A DNA stretch of 64,000 nucleotides from Tupaia tana (GCA_026018925.1 JAKSZU010000005.1:22058779-22122778), one strand, 5' to 3'. Shown: positions 21,796-33,683, numbered from the stretch's first letter. Program-made: numbers and translations. Notes: a model not told the origin generated them from the letters alone.

Positions 21796-22052
21796 GGGCC
21801 AGCTGGTGACAAGGTGATTAAGGCAGCTGGATCCCACATGGTTGAACTTGTAGTTCAAGGCCCATACCTTGCAGCTTGAAAAACACACTGGGTGCATGTG
21901 AGTGCCTGCCCAAAATCCGAAGAGACAAATGGAAGAGAAGGGACCGTGGCATGGCCATGTCCCCTGGGGGGTGATTTCTCATTTTTCCTCTCTCTCTGTC
22001 TCTCTCCAGAGAGTGCATGTGCCTTAAATCAAAAATCTATTAAAAAAAAAAA
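21796..22052 (+). mobile_element. T1-L SINE, older copy
   Basis: Head TGGGCCAGCTGGTGACAAGG, decayed B box (AGTTCAAGGCCC), body and CCTTAAATCAAAAATC end. Possible duplication AATC(T/C)TTTGC on both sides. Confidence 0.82.
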
Positions 22053-22369
22053 ATCCTTTGCCCATTTTCCGTAAAATAATTTGCTTTCTCTTTCTCTATG
22101 TAATTATAATATCTCCTAATATAGGAAGTACATAAAGTAACATTTGTCACAGTTGTATGTTTTGACTTTAAATGTGGAAGGATTTAGTCATACTAAAGTT
22201 TGCAATTTTTATATAAGTAAATAACTCAATAATCATCTTTTGTGATCTGAACTTGATATCATGCCAAGAAAAACTTTCCATATCCCAAGATCATTCAAAC
22301 TTATCATTTCTTTTTTTGAAATATTTAAATCTTTAATTAACAATTTTTTCTGAAAAACAGTGAATCTGA

Positions 22370-22515
22370 GGCCAGCAGGTGGCACGGTGGTTAAGGTGCT
22401 GCATTCCCACATGGATGATTGCTGTTCAAGTCCTGGACCTGGTGGCTTGAAAATCAAAACAAATAAATCGATAAATAAATAAATATTTAAAAATTAAACT
22501 AAAAAATAAAAATAA
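22370..22515 (+). mobile_element. T1 SINE, head with AAAT tail only
   Basis: The tRNA-like head (GGCCAGCAGGTGGCACGGTG, B box GTTCAAGTCCTGG) passes directly into AAATAAATCG and AATAAA-type tail with no pyrimidine tract. Target duplication AAAAACAGTGA near 22354 and 22516. Minimal form of the family. Confidence 0.75.
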
Positions 22516-22693
22516 AAAACAGTGAGCCATTGGCCCAGCATCATTTACTGAAAACCAAATCCTTCCCTCATGGTATAAAATGACATTTTTATCATATAGT
22601 CAGTAGTTTTACATATACCTGTGTCTGGATCTGAAGTTTCTTTATTTTTTCACTGGTATAATTGATTATTTGACATACTATATGTTCTTTTAA

Positions 22694-22698
<5 letters not shown>

Positions 22699-22725
<27 letters not shown>
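22699..22725 (+). repeat. (TG)n microsatellite
   Basis: Pure TG run of about 13 units followed by a short (TA)n near 22743-22757. Confidence 0.9.
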
Positions 22726-22729
<4 letters not shown>

Positions 22730-22756
22730 ATTAACAACTTTTATATATATATATAT

Positions 22757-22984
22757 TTCCTTCTTTTTCGGTTGCTCACCAGAGAGAGAGAGGAAATGAG
22801 GAAAGTGAGAAATCAGGCCCCTGAGTAGCTAGCCATGCAGCAATCCTTTCTCCACCAACTTCCCCTCAAGATTTTACACATGCATGTACATGCACCCACC
22901 ATGATTTTCAAGCTGCCAGGTCTCGAACCACAGAGTCAGCTATGTGGGATCCAATGCCTTAACCTCCACACCACCTGTTGGCCC
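22757..22984 (-). mobile_element. T1-L SINE, older copy
   Basis: Reverse copy from GTTGCTCACCAGAGAGAGAG to CACCACCTGTTGGCCC. ATATGTTCTTT-type sequence on both sides suggests the target site includes the TG/TA repeats. Confidence 0.78.
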
Positions 22985-23009
22985 ACATATATGTTCTTTA
23001 AAATACAGG

Positions 23010-23257
23010 TACTTGTTTGATTTTTTGGTATTTTGTTATAGGGCTTGTGTGCTCTCCAGATACAGACAGACAAAGTGATAATATCACCTCCCGGGGAGGT
23101 GACCATGCCATAATTCCTTCTCCTCCACTCTTTCTTGGGATTTTGGGCAAGCACACATACACACCCAGTGTGATCTGGCCACCAGGTCCAGGAGTAATAC
23201 TGCGCATCTGGCCGTGTGGGATCCAGCTGCCCCACCTCCACGCTACCTGCTGGCCCT
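23010..23257 (-). mobile_element. T1-L SINE, older copy
   Basis: Reverse copy from TATTTTGTTATAGGGCTTG to GCTACCTGCTGGCCC. The flanks share TTAAA(A)TACA. Confidence 0.8.
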
Positions 23258-23868
23258 TAAATACACTATTTATATAACATGTTTTATTATCTGGTATAAA
23301 TCCCTTTTCAACGAATTTTCTTACAGGACTTTTTTCTGCCTATTCTGGTATATCTATTCTCTATGACTTCCATACCATTTTAAGTAACAACTGAAAAAAT
23401 CCTTAGCTATATCTTGGAGAATATTAAACCTGCATAGCAGCAGAGAGTCCTGCTGAGCTTTCCTCTCTCTTACCTAAGATTACTGTGTAATCCTCTATCC
23501 CAGTCGCCTTTCATGCCTCCTACAGGTGTGTGCATGTGTGAGGTGGTGTGTACATGGGCTGAGGTTCTGGACTCTTCACTCCTAGAATTTGTTCCAAGAG
23601 GTTCTACAGCTTTTCTTGATCTTGTGACAAGGATTTTCCTTCCATTATATTTTCTAGAGAGTGTTCTTGTTATATTCTTTGCATTCAGGAAAAATTCTTG
23701 ACAGTTTTGGAAAATTTCAAGTTAAGTCAGTTTCTTTATGACTGGGCTTCTCAGAGACTAAAGTACTAAAATTTTCCAACAGGGGGAAATACATTAATAT
23801 ACCAGGTTATCAAATTTAGTCACTAATGGGACCCTTCTGAGAAATCTTTTGAATATCTCACAGAACTA
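23258..23868. other. MIPEP intron 4, no recognised element
   Basis: Unique-looking. No repeat or exon recognised. Confidence 0.4.
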
Positions 23869-23947
23869 TTGGGTTGTCAGAAAAGTCATGACATACTTTT
23901 TGCATAGAAAAAATAGAAAAATCATAATTTTTCCAATGACTCAATGG
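23869..23947. mobile_element. palindromic MITE (mariner-like), copy 2
   Basis: Left arm TTGGGTTGTCAGAAAAGTCA, right arm decayed (AATTTTTCCAATGACTCAA). The centre keeps GCATAGAAAAA. Confidence 0.7.
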
Positions 23948-24154
23948 TATTCCAAGGAATGCATCTAAAAATAAGATAATGAGCTACTGAATTTAAATCA
24001 CTTCTTCTATATATTAACTTATTATGACATGATGTTTTATTAAATCTATATTCTTTGCTTTAGGCATAGTCTTACACTCTACCACATGCAAGGAACGACA
24101 ATATAGTTCTTTCTGAATGGAAGCTAACAGTCCTGACTATGTGCAAGTGCCATG

Positions 24155-24351
24155 ACACGAGGGGGAACGTGAGAAATCACCTCCCAGGGAAGATGGCCAC
24201 ACAGCAATCCCTCTTCCATTTTCCTTTCAGGATTTTGGGCACACATGCACAAGAGCCTGGTGTGTTTTTCAGCCACCAGGTCTAGGATTTGAACTGCCCA
24301 GTCAGCTATATGGGATCCAGCACCTTAACCATCATGTCACTGCCTGACCAA
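24155..24351 (-). mobile_element. T1-L SINE, 3'-truncated older copy
   Basis: Body (GTGAGAAATCACCTCCCAGG) and head (AACCATCATGTCACTGCCTG) on the reverse strand. The pyrimidine tract is lost. Confidence 0.72.
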
Positions 24352-24478
24352 ATAGTTCAATAATTACTTCAAATTTTTATTTTCTCCTACTTCCAAGTTG
24401 CTTTTCCTCTCTAGACTCCAGTATTCTACCCAGCTTATTCTTCCAGTGCATTTCTCAATTTCTTATTTTTAAATTGCT

Positions 24479-24731
24479 GGGACCAGCAGATGACATAATG
24501 GATTACATCACTGGACTCCCACACGGCTGACCACAGTTTAAGTCCTGGACCTAGAGGCTTGAAATTCACACCAGGAGCATGTGCATGCAGGCCCAAGATC
24601 CCAAGAGGAGAATGAAGGAGAAAGGACTGTGGTGTGGCCTTCCCCCCAGGGGGGTGATTTCTCGCTTTCTGCCTCTCTGTCTCTCCAGCAAGTGCACAAG
24701 CCCTATACCAAAAATCTCTCTCAAAGAAAGA
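24479..24731 (+). mobile_element. T1-L SINE, intermediate copy
   Basis: Head GGGACCAGCAGATGACATAA, B box AGTTTAAGTCCTGG, and a clean body ending AAAATCTCTCTC. Confidence 0.85.
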
Positions 24732-24769
24732 AATCCTAGTAGCATTTTTAGAAACATCTAGAAATGTGA

Positions 24770-24806
24770 TTTGTATCCTTAACCACCATGCCAACTGTCA
24801 AACCCC
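24770..24806 (-). mobile_element. T1 SINE head remnant
   Basis: CTTAACCACCATGCCAACTG matches the reversed start of a T1 head. The rest is absent. Confidence 0.4.
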
Positions 24807-24842
24807 AATGTGGTGTGTATCCTATTACTAGAAAGTTTTGTT

Positions 24843-25359
24843 TTAATTTTTTAGTTTTTACTATAGAATGTGTGTGCTCACCAGAGAGGGAAGAGAAAAA
24901 GAAAGAGAGAGAAAAAGTGAGAAATCACTCCCCTGAAGAGGGAAAGAACACACTGCAATCCCTTCTCTTCTTGGGATTCTGGGCATGCAAACAAATGTTC
25001 CCAACATGATTTTTTTAAAGAGATTTTTGCTATAGGGTGCATACACTCACCAGAGCAACAGAGAGAGACGGAAAGTGAGAAATTACCCCCTGGGGGGGAT
25101 AGCCATGCCAGAATCCCCTCCTCCTCCCTTCTCCTCTTGGGATTTGCGGCATGCACGCACATGCGCCCAGAGTGAGTCTGAAGTCACCAGGTCCAGGACT
25201 GAAACCACAGTCAACCATGTGGGAGTCCAGTGACATAACCACTATGCCATCTGTTAGTAACAGCCTGGCATGATTTTCAAGTTGCTGGGTTTGGTATTCG
25301 AATGGTGCAACTGATCACATGGGATCCAGCCCCTTAACCTCTATGCCACCGGCTGGTCC
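24843..25359 (-). mobile_element. T1-L SINE, older copy, split by another
   Basis: Reverse outer copy: the 3' part at 24843-25012 and the head at 25263-25359 (ending ATGCCACCGGCTGGTCC). Confidence 0.8.
25013..25262 (-). mobile_element. T1-L SINE nested in another T1-L
   Basis: Reverse copy from GAGATTTTTGCTATAGGGTG to a decayed head. CATGATTTT-type target sequence occurs on both sides (25003 and 25269). Confidence 0.82.
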
Positions 25360-26289
25360 AGCAGAAAGCCTTTGTAAATCTAAAATGGTCTGCTAGCCCA
25401 CTACAACTTGTATACTTTAAATACAAAAATGTTCATCTTCACTAAAGCTAGATTAATAAAATCTTATTTTTAATATTTTTATTGCTGTTAAAGTCAGTAC
25501 CAACTGAGTATAAATCTGGCACAATTAACAAACATTCAATTTTTACCTCCTTAGCTAATGAAAGCAATATAATGCTCAAGCCTAAAATTCTAGTGCAACA
25601 AACTATTCTGACGTCACCGTTAGATTTACTAGTATCTTGACCACTGGAATTAGTGAAATGAAACAAAAGCCAGGTACCTGCATACCTACTAGTCAGATAA
25701 AATAACCCTTCAAAGGCAGAGCCTCATTATACCTCACATGTAGCACATGTAGCATAAATATCATGTATTAGATTAATAGCAAGATTCCATTACTGACTGG
25801 TCCCTATAGAAGAGGACTTCACTTGGGGTCACAAGTCACATATGGAAACAGAAATGGAGAGGAAATTAGGAGGAAGGAGAATCAAGTAGTCAAAAGAAGA
25901 AATGTTCCACAAATAAAAAACATAGATAAACTGGTACTGATGGGTGAGGAAAAAAAATTAATCTCTGTGTTGCAGCACAAATTTTATAGACAGGTTAGTG
26001 ACAAATCCTACTACACTTGTTTTATAAATAAATAAATAAGTTTAGGCAAATAAATAAGGTATCCAAGGTCCTATATCAAATATCCTCATGGACTGTCTTA
26101 GAAACTAGTCCTTTCCAATTCAGATAAATACAACCCAATGAACTAAAGCAAATCATTTCAAGGATCTTAACATCTGCCCAGTAAGTAAAACCAATTTGCT
26201 TATATCTTTCTAATGATATTATAAAACCTTAAGCCAAAAGCTAACTGTAATTATCAGCTACACATAGGAGTTTATTCACTAGCTGACTA
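25360..26289. other. MIPEP intron 4, no recognised element
   Basis: 930 bp of AT-rich, unique-looking sequence without SINEs. No exon or RNA gene recognised. Confidence 0.45.
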
Positions 26290-26620
26290 CCTATTACAAT
26301 GACATAAATGTTGCAGGTGCTGAAGATACAAAAGCAAACAAGACAGAGCATGTTCCTGCCCTCAAGGAGATTATAGTCAAGTTACAAGAGAGGACAAAGA
26401 AACAGGTAAGGTAGTGTTGGAAGTGATTAGGGCTATGAAGGTAAACAAAGCAGGGGGAGAGGACGGAAGTTGGACCTGTTATAAGATCTCCGAGGAGACA
26501 CCACTCGAGTGGAGCACCACAGAAAGTACAGGAGCGTGGAAATACCAGGAGGAACATTCCAAACTGGGAGGAGGGGAGTGGGGTCTAAGTGTGAGGAATC
26601 TTCCGAGCTCACCTTTAGAG
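26290..26620 (-). mobile_element. L2-type LINE relic
   Basis: GTGCTGAAGATACAAAAGCA and CCTGCCCTCAAGGAGATTAT are typical of an old L2 3' region on the reverse strand. It ends about 30 bp from MIPEP exon 4. The extent of the right part is uncertain. Confidence 0.55.
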
Positions 26621-26653
26621 TCACAGTCAAAACAAATGCAAATGAGCAAGTAC

Positions 26654-26740
26654 CTGGTTTCTGGGTCAAGGGAATCCACAAGTTTCTTGTCAGCTAGCAA
26701 TTTTTGCAGGCTTTGATATAATTCCACATTTGTGTTCAAC
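26654..26740 (-). CDS. MIPEP: MIPEP coding exon 4
   Basis: An 87-bp exon encoding [20 protein letters not shown] and VDSLDPET. Its acceptor is TTCTAG|G and its donor CAG|GTACTT. It completes the Lys codon of exon 3 and leaves two bases of an Arg codon. Confidence 0.96.
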
Positions 26741-27120
26741 CTAGAAAAAATTGCAAATGAAAAAAAATCAATTGCTTTTCTACTATCTTTTTAACCTTAC
26801 ATCAAAGAATGGTATCAAACTGTAGTATACACATGCCTGGAGGCCAAAAGCTTGGGATAGTTTTTGTTTCTTCATTTGGGCCAGGAATAGCAAAACCACA
26901 CTTAGAATCCAAACTATTCAGAATAGGCCAGGCAGTCTGTCAGGAGAAATGTTGAGATGCTAACTGTTCCAGAAGGTAAAAGGATAAATTTAAGCTCACA
27001 GTTAGCAGGGAGGCAGAGGAACAGACAGGAAAAGGGGAGGAGGGCAGAGGAACGTGGTACCTGGTGACTTAACAGAAAACTATTAGCAACAGCCCCCATT
27101 TAAAATATGCCAATGGCCTT
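26741..27120. other. MIPEP intron 3, no recognised element
   Basis: Unique-looking sequence upstream of exon 4 on the gene strand. Confidence 0.4.
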
Positions 27121-27152
27121 TTCTTTTTCTTTTTCTTTTTCTTTTTTTTTTA
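27118..27152 (+). repeat. (CTTTTT)n low-complexity tract
   Basis: Pyrimidine repeat CTTTTT units running into a T run. Confidence 0.85.
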
Positions 27153-27289
27153 ATAAAAAGCAAGGAATGAGGATGAGAGGGAGGATAAACACACAGATGT
27201 TTCCAGTCCTGAACTGAGCACTCTAGAACCTGGGTGGCCTGTGCTCATTGAGGTGAGAGGCAGGCCTGCACAGTAAGGAAGAACTCAGG

Positions 27290-27440
27290 CACCGGCTTCA
27301 GCACCACAGACCTGGGATGCAGAACTGGCCCTCCTGCTCAGGGACCTTGAGCAGGTTATCAGACCTTAGGTGGTTATGAGGACTAAATGAGATCACGTGT
27401 GCAGCACACATTCCCCGTATCAAATGGACTGTGGCCATTT
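27290..27440 (+). mobile_element. MIR SINE fragment
   Basis: Contains GACCTTGAGCAGGTTATCAG and GAGGACTAAATGAGATCACG, the usual MIR order. Confidence 0.6.
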
Positions 27441-27574
27441 TTAGGCAAAAGTGCCACCCTGCCCTTAGCCAGAGTTGGGGAGCAAAGTGCCACCTGTGAG
27501 CACTGGTCTCCCATGGTACCAATGTCAAGACCTCAGTTCTTCTTCCCTAAAGGCCAAAACACCCTGGCACTTTG

Positions 27575-27850
27575 GGCTAGCAAGTGGCATTGAGGTTATG
27601 TCACTGGACACCCACACAGCCAACTGCAGTTCAAGTCCTAGATCCGGGGGCTTAAAACTCACGCCGGGCGCATATGCATGTGTGCTCAAGATCCTCCTGG
27701 GAGGAGAATGAAGAAGGGACTGCAGTGTTGCCACCCCCCCAGGGGATGATCTCTCACTTTCCCTCTCACCATCTCTGTCTCTCTCTCTCTCTCTCCAGCT
27801 AGCACATGGGCCATGAGGCAAAAAACCTCTATTAAAAAAAAAAAAAAAAA
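27575..27850 (+). mobile_element. T1-L SINE, older copy
   Basis: Head GGGCTAGCAAGTGGCATTGA, B box AGTTCAAGTCCTAG, body with a long (CT)n run and an A tail. Confidence 0.83.
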
Positions 27851-27960
27851 TCAAAAGCAGAAAACCCTTGCACTCTCAGGGCTAGGGAGGCAGGACTAAA
27901 CGTCATTTGCCCCTGCCTGCTGGATCCACAGGGAAGTTCTAGGTTATAAAAACCATCCAC

Positions 27961-28214
27961 AGGACAGCAGATAACATAGCTGTTACTTCACTGGACTCCT
28001 AAGTAGTTGACCTCAGTTTAAGTCCTGGACCCAGTGGCTTAAAACTCATGCCGGGTGCATGTGCATGCATGCCTGAAATCCCGAGAGAATGGAGAAGGGA
28101 TTGTGCTGTGGCCATCCCTCCATGGGGTGATTTCTCATTTTCTCTTAGTCTCTCTCTTTCCAGCGAGCACACATACCCTATAGCAAAAAATCTCTCCACG
28201 CACACACAAAAAAA
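27961..28214 (+). mobile_element. T1-L SINE, intermediate copy
   Basis: Head AGGACAGCAGATAACATAGC, B box AGTTTAAGTCCTGG, GCATGTGCATGCATGCC and a complete 3' end. Confidence 0.83.
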
Positions 28215-28395
28215 GAGCTATTCACTAGGTTCTACTAAAGGACTCAGGGTGGTCCGGTTCCCTAGTCAGTTCACAATTCAAAAAACAAAACAAAACAAAA
28301 AACTGAGATTTCACAGAAACCAAAAGGTTTCCTGTTCTTACTGGTCTTCCCAAATGCCAAGGAAACTGAGGTAGTCACCGGTGATCGAAACATAC

Positions 28396-28520
28396 TCAAC
28401 AGGGGCTTGATGGTGGCATAGCTGTGAAACCTGACACTCTGAGGATAACTCACAGAGCAAATGTCCAGGTTCACACCCAGAGACCTCCCTAAATATGCCA
28501 GGCATTCCCATGCTCATGAT
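28396..28520 (+). mobile_element. possible T2 SINE relic
   Basis: ATGGTGGCATAGCTGTGAAA with a weak B-box-like CAGGTTCACACCC. Only a faint resemblance. Confidence 0.2.
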
Positions 28521-28797
28521 TTAGAGCTGGCCAAAGCTAGAGGCGGAGGCATCAGTACCCTGTTAGATTGCCTGTCTTTCCAGCTCATAGATGAGATAAA
28601 CAAACTGGAAAAATCAAAATCAAAAAAGAGAGAAAAAGAGCCAGGCACACGTTCTTGTTGCAGCTCCAAAAGTCAAGGAAGAAGCCAACATGGGTACCCA
28701 CCTCCTCCTGCCATGCTCTCCCACAGAGCCACTCAGGGTCGTAAGAGCAGCAGTTCAGTGGTGGCCTGCATTGTACCCTCTTCAGAAGGTGAGGCAA

Positions 28798-28891
28798 GGG
28801 ACCAGCAGTTGACGTAATGGCTATGTCACTGGACTCCCATATAGTCGACCACGGTTCAAGTCCCGGACCTGGTGGCTTAAACTCATGCTGG

Positions 28892-28926
<35 letters not shown>

Positions 28927-29091
28927 CAAGATCCCGAGAGGAGAATGTAGGAGAAGAGACTGCAGCGTGGCCATCCCCCCGAGGGGTGATTTCTCGCTTT
29001 CTGTCTCTCTATTTCTCTCTGTCTCTCTGGCGAGCACACGCGCCCTATAGCAAAAACCTCTCCAAAAAAAAAAAAAAAACATTAAAAAAAA
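28798..29091 (+). mobile_element. T1-L SINE, young copy
   Basis: Target duplication AGGTGAGGCAA / AGGTGAGTCAA at 28787-28797 and 29092-29102. The body GTGTGCGTGC has expanded to (GT)n at about 28897-28923. Confidence 0.92.
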
Positions 29092-29102
29092 AGGTGAGTC
29101 AA

Positions 29103-30264
29103 GTCTTCCACACTGGTTTATGTTGGAAGATCCTGAGGTTAAAGTCTATACTTCAGTCTGTATTTGGTATGAATTCTAAACCTAGTTTTAGGGTTGTGTT
29201 TTCTGTCAGCGGAAAAACAAATCATTTCTATACATGCACCTAAAATCATCTTGATTTTCAAACATCAGCTGAAGAAGTTATGACTCAGACTAAAGCAGCA
29301 AATGAGTCACGGTACCAAGGGGGGAAAAAGCAAAGCTCTAATAAAGGGTCTGAATGTTTCAGATCTTGACTTTCAATAGACTGGAATGTTGTCCATAATA
29401 AAGATCAGGGATCATCGTTTCACTACCAGTCAGGGTTTTCTGCTGCTCTCTCACAAAGCTGAGATGACTCGTCCACCAGACCAGGCCAGATCTAACTGTG
29501 GCAGGACGCGGCACTCGGAGCACCTGCAGCAGGCGGCCCGGCGCTGACCAGCAGGGCCCTCCCAGTGCAGGCAAGGCTTTCTCCTAAGGAGCCCTCAGGT
29601 TCAGCCCCTTCAGCATGCCCACGTCTGGGCTTCGCACGGGCCTGTATTTTCACATTCACCGACTGTCAATGGCGCTAAGAAAAGTGACACTGGTCATGGC
29701 AAAATGAAGGAAAGCAGCAGCTGCACATCCGAAGGTGTCCAGTTGGACTCCCAGGAAGCCTTGTTTACCTCAAGAAGCTGCCACCTTCCTCCAACAACGA
29801 CTTCTGGTGTGAGAGCCCGGCTGACAATGTGGCCTGGCCCCATTTGTCCCCTCATGCCTGCCAGGCAAGTCCCGGGGCCTCCCAGCTTCACAGTCTGGCA
29901 GGGTGTCACACCTAAGTGCTCTGTAATGTATTGCTGTCCACTGTTATTTTAACATTTGGGAGCCCTCATAAATGGCCCAAAAAAAACATTTAAATTTACC
30001 TCAAAATCACTTTAAAATAATCCCCTTCATCACAGCCTCAGCCTGCTGCTTGCTTTGGCCCTCCCAGGGTGTTACAGTCTCCTTAGTCTCCCTAATCCCA
30101 ACTCGACAGGGACTCCGAGGTACCCTCAAAGTGTACACATAGTTTTGGACTCTTGCCCCCGTGGCCCATAGCCATCAATGCAACAGCCATTTTAAACACG
30201 ATAAATCTAGTAACTCCAACTTGCCACTAAGATATTAAAAAACCCTTACTTAATGTAGACGATG
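29103..30264. other. MIPEP intron 3, SINE-free block, nothing recognised
   Basis: About 1.1 kb without T1 copies, with a GC-rich patch at about 29500-29640. I see no conserved open frame and no repeat family. Confidence 0.45.
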
Positions 30265-30500
30265 ATGCTGATAAGGTTACTGGATTATTTCTATGTGCTT
30301 GACACCATTACAGCACTTAACATTGATCTCATTTAATCCTTACAACAGGCCGAAGAGGCAGGGTTCACTTGATTATCTTGTTTACAAGCCAGGAATTGAC
30401 CTGAGAGACAGGTAAATAATGCACCCCAAGTCACAGTGACACTGCAAGGTAAACCAGTGACCTTCCATGGAGCCCACCCTCTCTCTTTGACCATGGACAG
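30265..30500 (-). mobile_element. MIR SINE
   Basis: Reverse MIR: CTATGTGCTTGACACCATTA, GATCTCATTTAATCCTTACA, CCCCAAGTCACAGTGACAC. Confidence 0.72.
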
Positions 30501-30571
30501 CTGCTCAGTTGTCACACACACCACATCCCACCCTGATGGGCAGAGACAAACACCATAGAACCAACTGCCTA

Positions 30572-30715
<144 letters not shown>

Positions 30716-31079
30716 CTAATAAAAAGGAAAGACAAAACCAAAAGGGAATTTGATGGAAAGTTTTCTTTCAGGATTCGAGGGTGAAAATGAAAACCTGTAC
30801 TTTAAAGTGTGCCATTTGGCTTATCCTAGGCATTTCCATTACTGAATTTTTCCTAAACTACTAAAGCAAGCGGCTTCTTTCTGAACATTTATTAATTCTG
30901 TTATTATTGGGAAATAACTTTGTTTCATTCCAAAAAAAATAATTTTACTAACTTTGTTTTACAAAAGTTTCTTCTCCTTCAAAAAAACACCAAGCAAATT
31001 CTTACTAATTCTGTAGTCAAAAGATCAGACCCTTGTTTCAAGTATTCTAAATTTTTAAACAAAAATTGTTTGGAATATA
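30716..31079. other. MIPEP intron 2, no recognised element
   Basis: AT-rich sequence between exon 3 and a MITE. Confidence 0.4.
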
Positions 31080-31158
31080 TTGGGTCGTCAGGAAAGTCAT
31101 GGTGCACTGTTGCATAGAAAAATATAGATAAATATGTCACAACTTTCCCAATGACATA
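31080..31158. mobile_element. palindromic MITE (mariner-like), copy 3
   Basis: Left arm TGGGTCGTCAGGAAAGTCAT, centre TGCATAGAAAAATATAG, right arm CACAACTTTCCCAATGACA. Confidence 0.7.
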
Positions 31159-31217
31159 ATAGTTCTCACACCTTAACTTGGTTCTAGAGAACAATTCTTA
31201 AAAATAAGTTTTAGGAT

Positions 31218-31445
31218 TGGCCCTGTAGCCTAGGGGTTAAGGAAGCCATATCTCACCTGGTGACCACAGTTTGAATCCAGGCCCTGGCAGCCTGAAACAC
31301 ACTGGACGTATATGCAAACATGCCCCAAATCCTGTCTTACAAGATGGAGAAATGGAGGGATTGCAGTGTGTCATCCTCCATTAGGGTGCTCTCTTTTTCT
31401 CTCTCTCTAGTGAGCACACATGTCCTCTGACAATTAAAAAAAAAT
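31218..31445 (+). mobile_element. T1-L SINE, older copy
   Basis: Head TTGGCCCTGTAGCCTAGGGG is unusual, B box AGTTTGAATCCAGG. Body and A tail match T1-L. Confidence 0.72.
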
Positions 31446-31447
31446 GG

Positions 31448-31626
31448 GGGGCCAGCAGGTGGCGTGATGGTTAAGGGCATTGGACTCCCACATGGCCAGC
31501 TGCAGTTTTAGTCCCCAGACCTGGTGGCGGCTTTTCTCTCTTTCTCTCTCTGGCACGTGTGCAAAGGCAGGCACACTGTCCCTCTGGTCAAATTAAAATA
31601 AATAGTTGAATAACTCTTTAAAAAAT
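31448..31626 (+). mobile_element. T1-S SINE
   Basis: Head GGGCCAGCAGGTGGCGTGAT. The body includes GGCACGTGTGCAAAGGCAGG, an extra piece, before GGTCAAATTAAAATAAATAG. Confidence 0.8.
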
Positions 31627-31834
31627 GACTTAAAAAAATTGACACAATTTAAATACCGAAGTAACTGGATTCTAGCCTTTGTGAAGAAAACAAAGGCACA
31701 CTCTTCTAATTGCCCTTTTAGTAAAATATGAATTCCTTGTCCCCACCTAATATGATGGATGATTACTACTGCTGCTGCTGCATTAATGGTTATAATTAAC
31801 TGAGTGAAAATTCTTCTTTTAAAAAATAAAATCA

Positions 31835-31998
31835 GGACCAACAGGTGGTGTGATGGTTAACAGCACTAAACTCCCACATGGCCAATCACGGTTTGAGTCC
31901 CAGACCTGGCGGCTTCCTTTCTGACTTTCCCTCTCTCTTTCTCCCCCTGGTCAAATCAAAATAAATTAAGTTCAATAAAATGATTATTTTTAAAAATA
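31835..31998 (+). mobile_element. T1-S SINE
   Basis: Head GGACCAACAGGTGGTGTGAT, B box GGTTTGAGTCCCAG, GGTCAAATCAAAATAAATTA tail. Confidence 0.85.
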
Positions 31999-32010
31999 AA
32001 ATAAAATTAT

Positions 32011-32262
32011 GGGGCCAGCAGGTGACATAGTTGTTAAGGCACTGGACTACCACATGGCTGACTGTGGTTTGAGTCCTGGACTCGGGAGCTTGAAACTCAT
32101 GCTGGGGATGTGTGTGTGTGTGCCTAAAATGGAGAAGAAAGGATTGTGGCATGGCCATCCACCCTGAAGGGTGATTTCTCGCTTTCTCTCCATTCTGTGT
32201 CTCCAATGAACGCTCATGTACTTTAACAAAAATCTCTCTAAAAAATTAAAATAAAAAAAAGA
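32011..32262 (+). mobile_element. T1-L SINE, older copy
   Basis: Head GGGGCCAGCAGGTGACATAG, B box GGTTTGAGTCCTGG, body with a small deletion, and an A-rich tail. Confidence 0.83.
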
Positions 32263-32272
32263 AATCGTGGCT

Positions 32273-32533
32273 GGGGCCAGCAGAAGACATGGTGGTTAAG
32301 GTGCTGGATTCCCACGTCTGATGGCAGTTCAAATCCTAGACTTGGTGGCTTGAAAATCATGCCAGACACATGATTCAGTGTGTGCCCAAAATTCCAGGAG
32401 GCAAATGGAAAACAAAGGATTGTGGCATAGCCATACCCACCTGCGGAGTGTTTTCTCACTTTCTCTCGCACTGTCTCTCGCTGTCTCTCTCCAGCAAGTG
32501 CACACACCCTATGGCAAAAACCTTAAAAAATTA
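32273..32533 (+). mobile_element. T1-L SINE, older copy
   Basis: Head GGGGCCAGCAGAAGACATGG. Body ends CACCCTATGGCAAAAACCTT. Third of a plus-strand run of T1 copies at 31.8-33.0 kb. Confidence 0.83.
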
Positions 32534-32685
32534 AATCATATAAAACTAGACTGTAGTTTTCATGCTAACTGCAAAAGAAAAAAATGCTGGGGAAAAAAGA
32601 AATACAGGGAAACTACAAAACACGATGTATTTTCCTGATTCTCCAAGAAGTTGGGTTATTTTGATAATGAAATAAAATCACCAAA

Positions 32686-33003
32686 GGACCAGCAGATGGC
32701 GTAATGTTTATGTCACTGGATTCTCACATGGCTGACCTCAGTTTGAGTCCCAGACCCAGTGGCTTTAACATCAAGCCGGGCACGTGTGCATGGGTGCCCA
32801 AGATCCCAGGAGAATGAAGAAGGGATTGCGGAATGGCCATCTGCCCTTGGAGGTAATTTCCCACTTTACCTCTTACTGTGTCTGTCTGTCTGTCTCGCTT
32901 TCTTCCACTCTCCCCCCACCCCCACCCCCCCCCCCACCCCCGGGAGTGCACAAACCCTAAGGCAAAAACCTCTTAAAAAAAAAAAAGAAAAAAAGAAAGA
33001 AAC
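32686..33003 (+). mobile_element. T1-L SINE, intermediate copy, with poly-C
   Basis: Target duplication AAAATCACCA near 32674 and 33004. B-box variant AGTTTGAGTCCCAG. The pyrimidine tract contains CCCCCACCCCC runs at 32912-32942. Confidence 0.87.
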
Positions 33004-33510
33004 AAAATCACCACAAGGTAAAATGTTCTGATTTTATTATCATATACTGTTTAATTAAAAAACATTTGAATCCATAGTTTGATACATTTGTTTTAACAAC
33101 AAGTAACAGGATAACTCAGTTCTAAAACACCTAAAAAATGAGCTAGTTAATATTTATATCTTATAAATTAATAATCTACATGTTGCACAATTTACAATTA
33201 ATATTAAAATTCAAAACAGCAGCATACATTTTTAAAAATTTATTTGTAATCATGAGGAAGAAAACAGCTCTATTACAAAACAACTGCACTAAAGAAAAAT
33301 AAAACCACCCTCTGTAAATCATTTGTAAAGAGCTGTAATTAAATACTTAATATAAGAGTTTTAATATAAATAGTTAATAAAACTGCCTTACAATGGTATT
33401 CATCTTACTGGCAGATATGTTAAAAATTCAAAAAGGAAGGTTTTTTTGAATTTTTTACCCCAAAAGTTACATATATAAATCCCATTATAGTTTTTTTACA
33501 CTCATTTTTT
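33004..33510. other. MIPEP intron 2, no recognised element
   Basis: Very AT-rich, unique-looking stretch. Confidence 0.4.
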
Positions 33511-33560
33511 AAAATTTTATTTATTTATTTCAAATTTGTTACAGGGCACATGCACTCACC

Positions 33561-33600
<40 letters not shown>

Positions 33601-33683
33601 CAAGCCACCAGGTCTGGGACTTGAATCGCAGTCAGTCATGTGGAAGTCCAGCACCCTTAACCAACACACCGCCTGCTGGCCCC
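33511..33683 (-). mobile_element. T1 SINE, mixed long/short form
   Basis: Reverse copy that has the long-form end (TTACAGGGCACATGCACTCA) joined to a GA run and a short-form head without the long body. (GA)n at 33565-33597. Confidence 0.75.

Noticed and set aside
29359..29952. Open frames in the GC-rich part of MIPEP intron 3
   Set aside because: Short, present on both strands, no family resemblance and no matching splice sites noticed.
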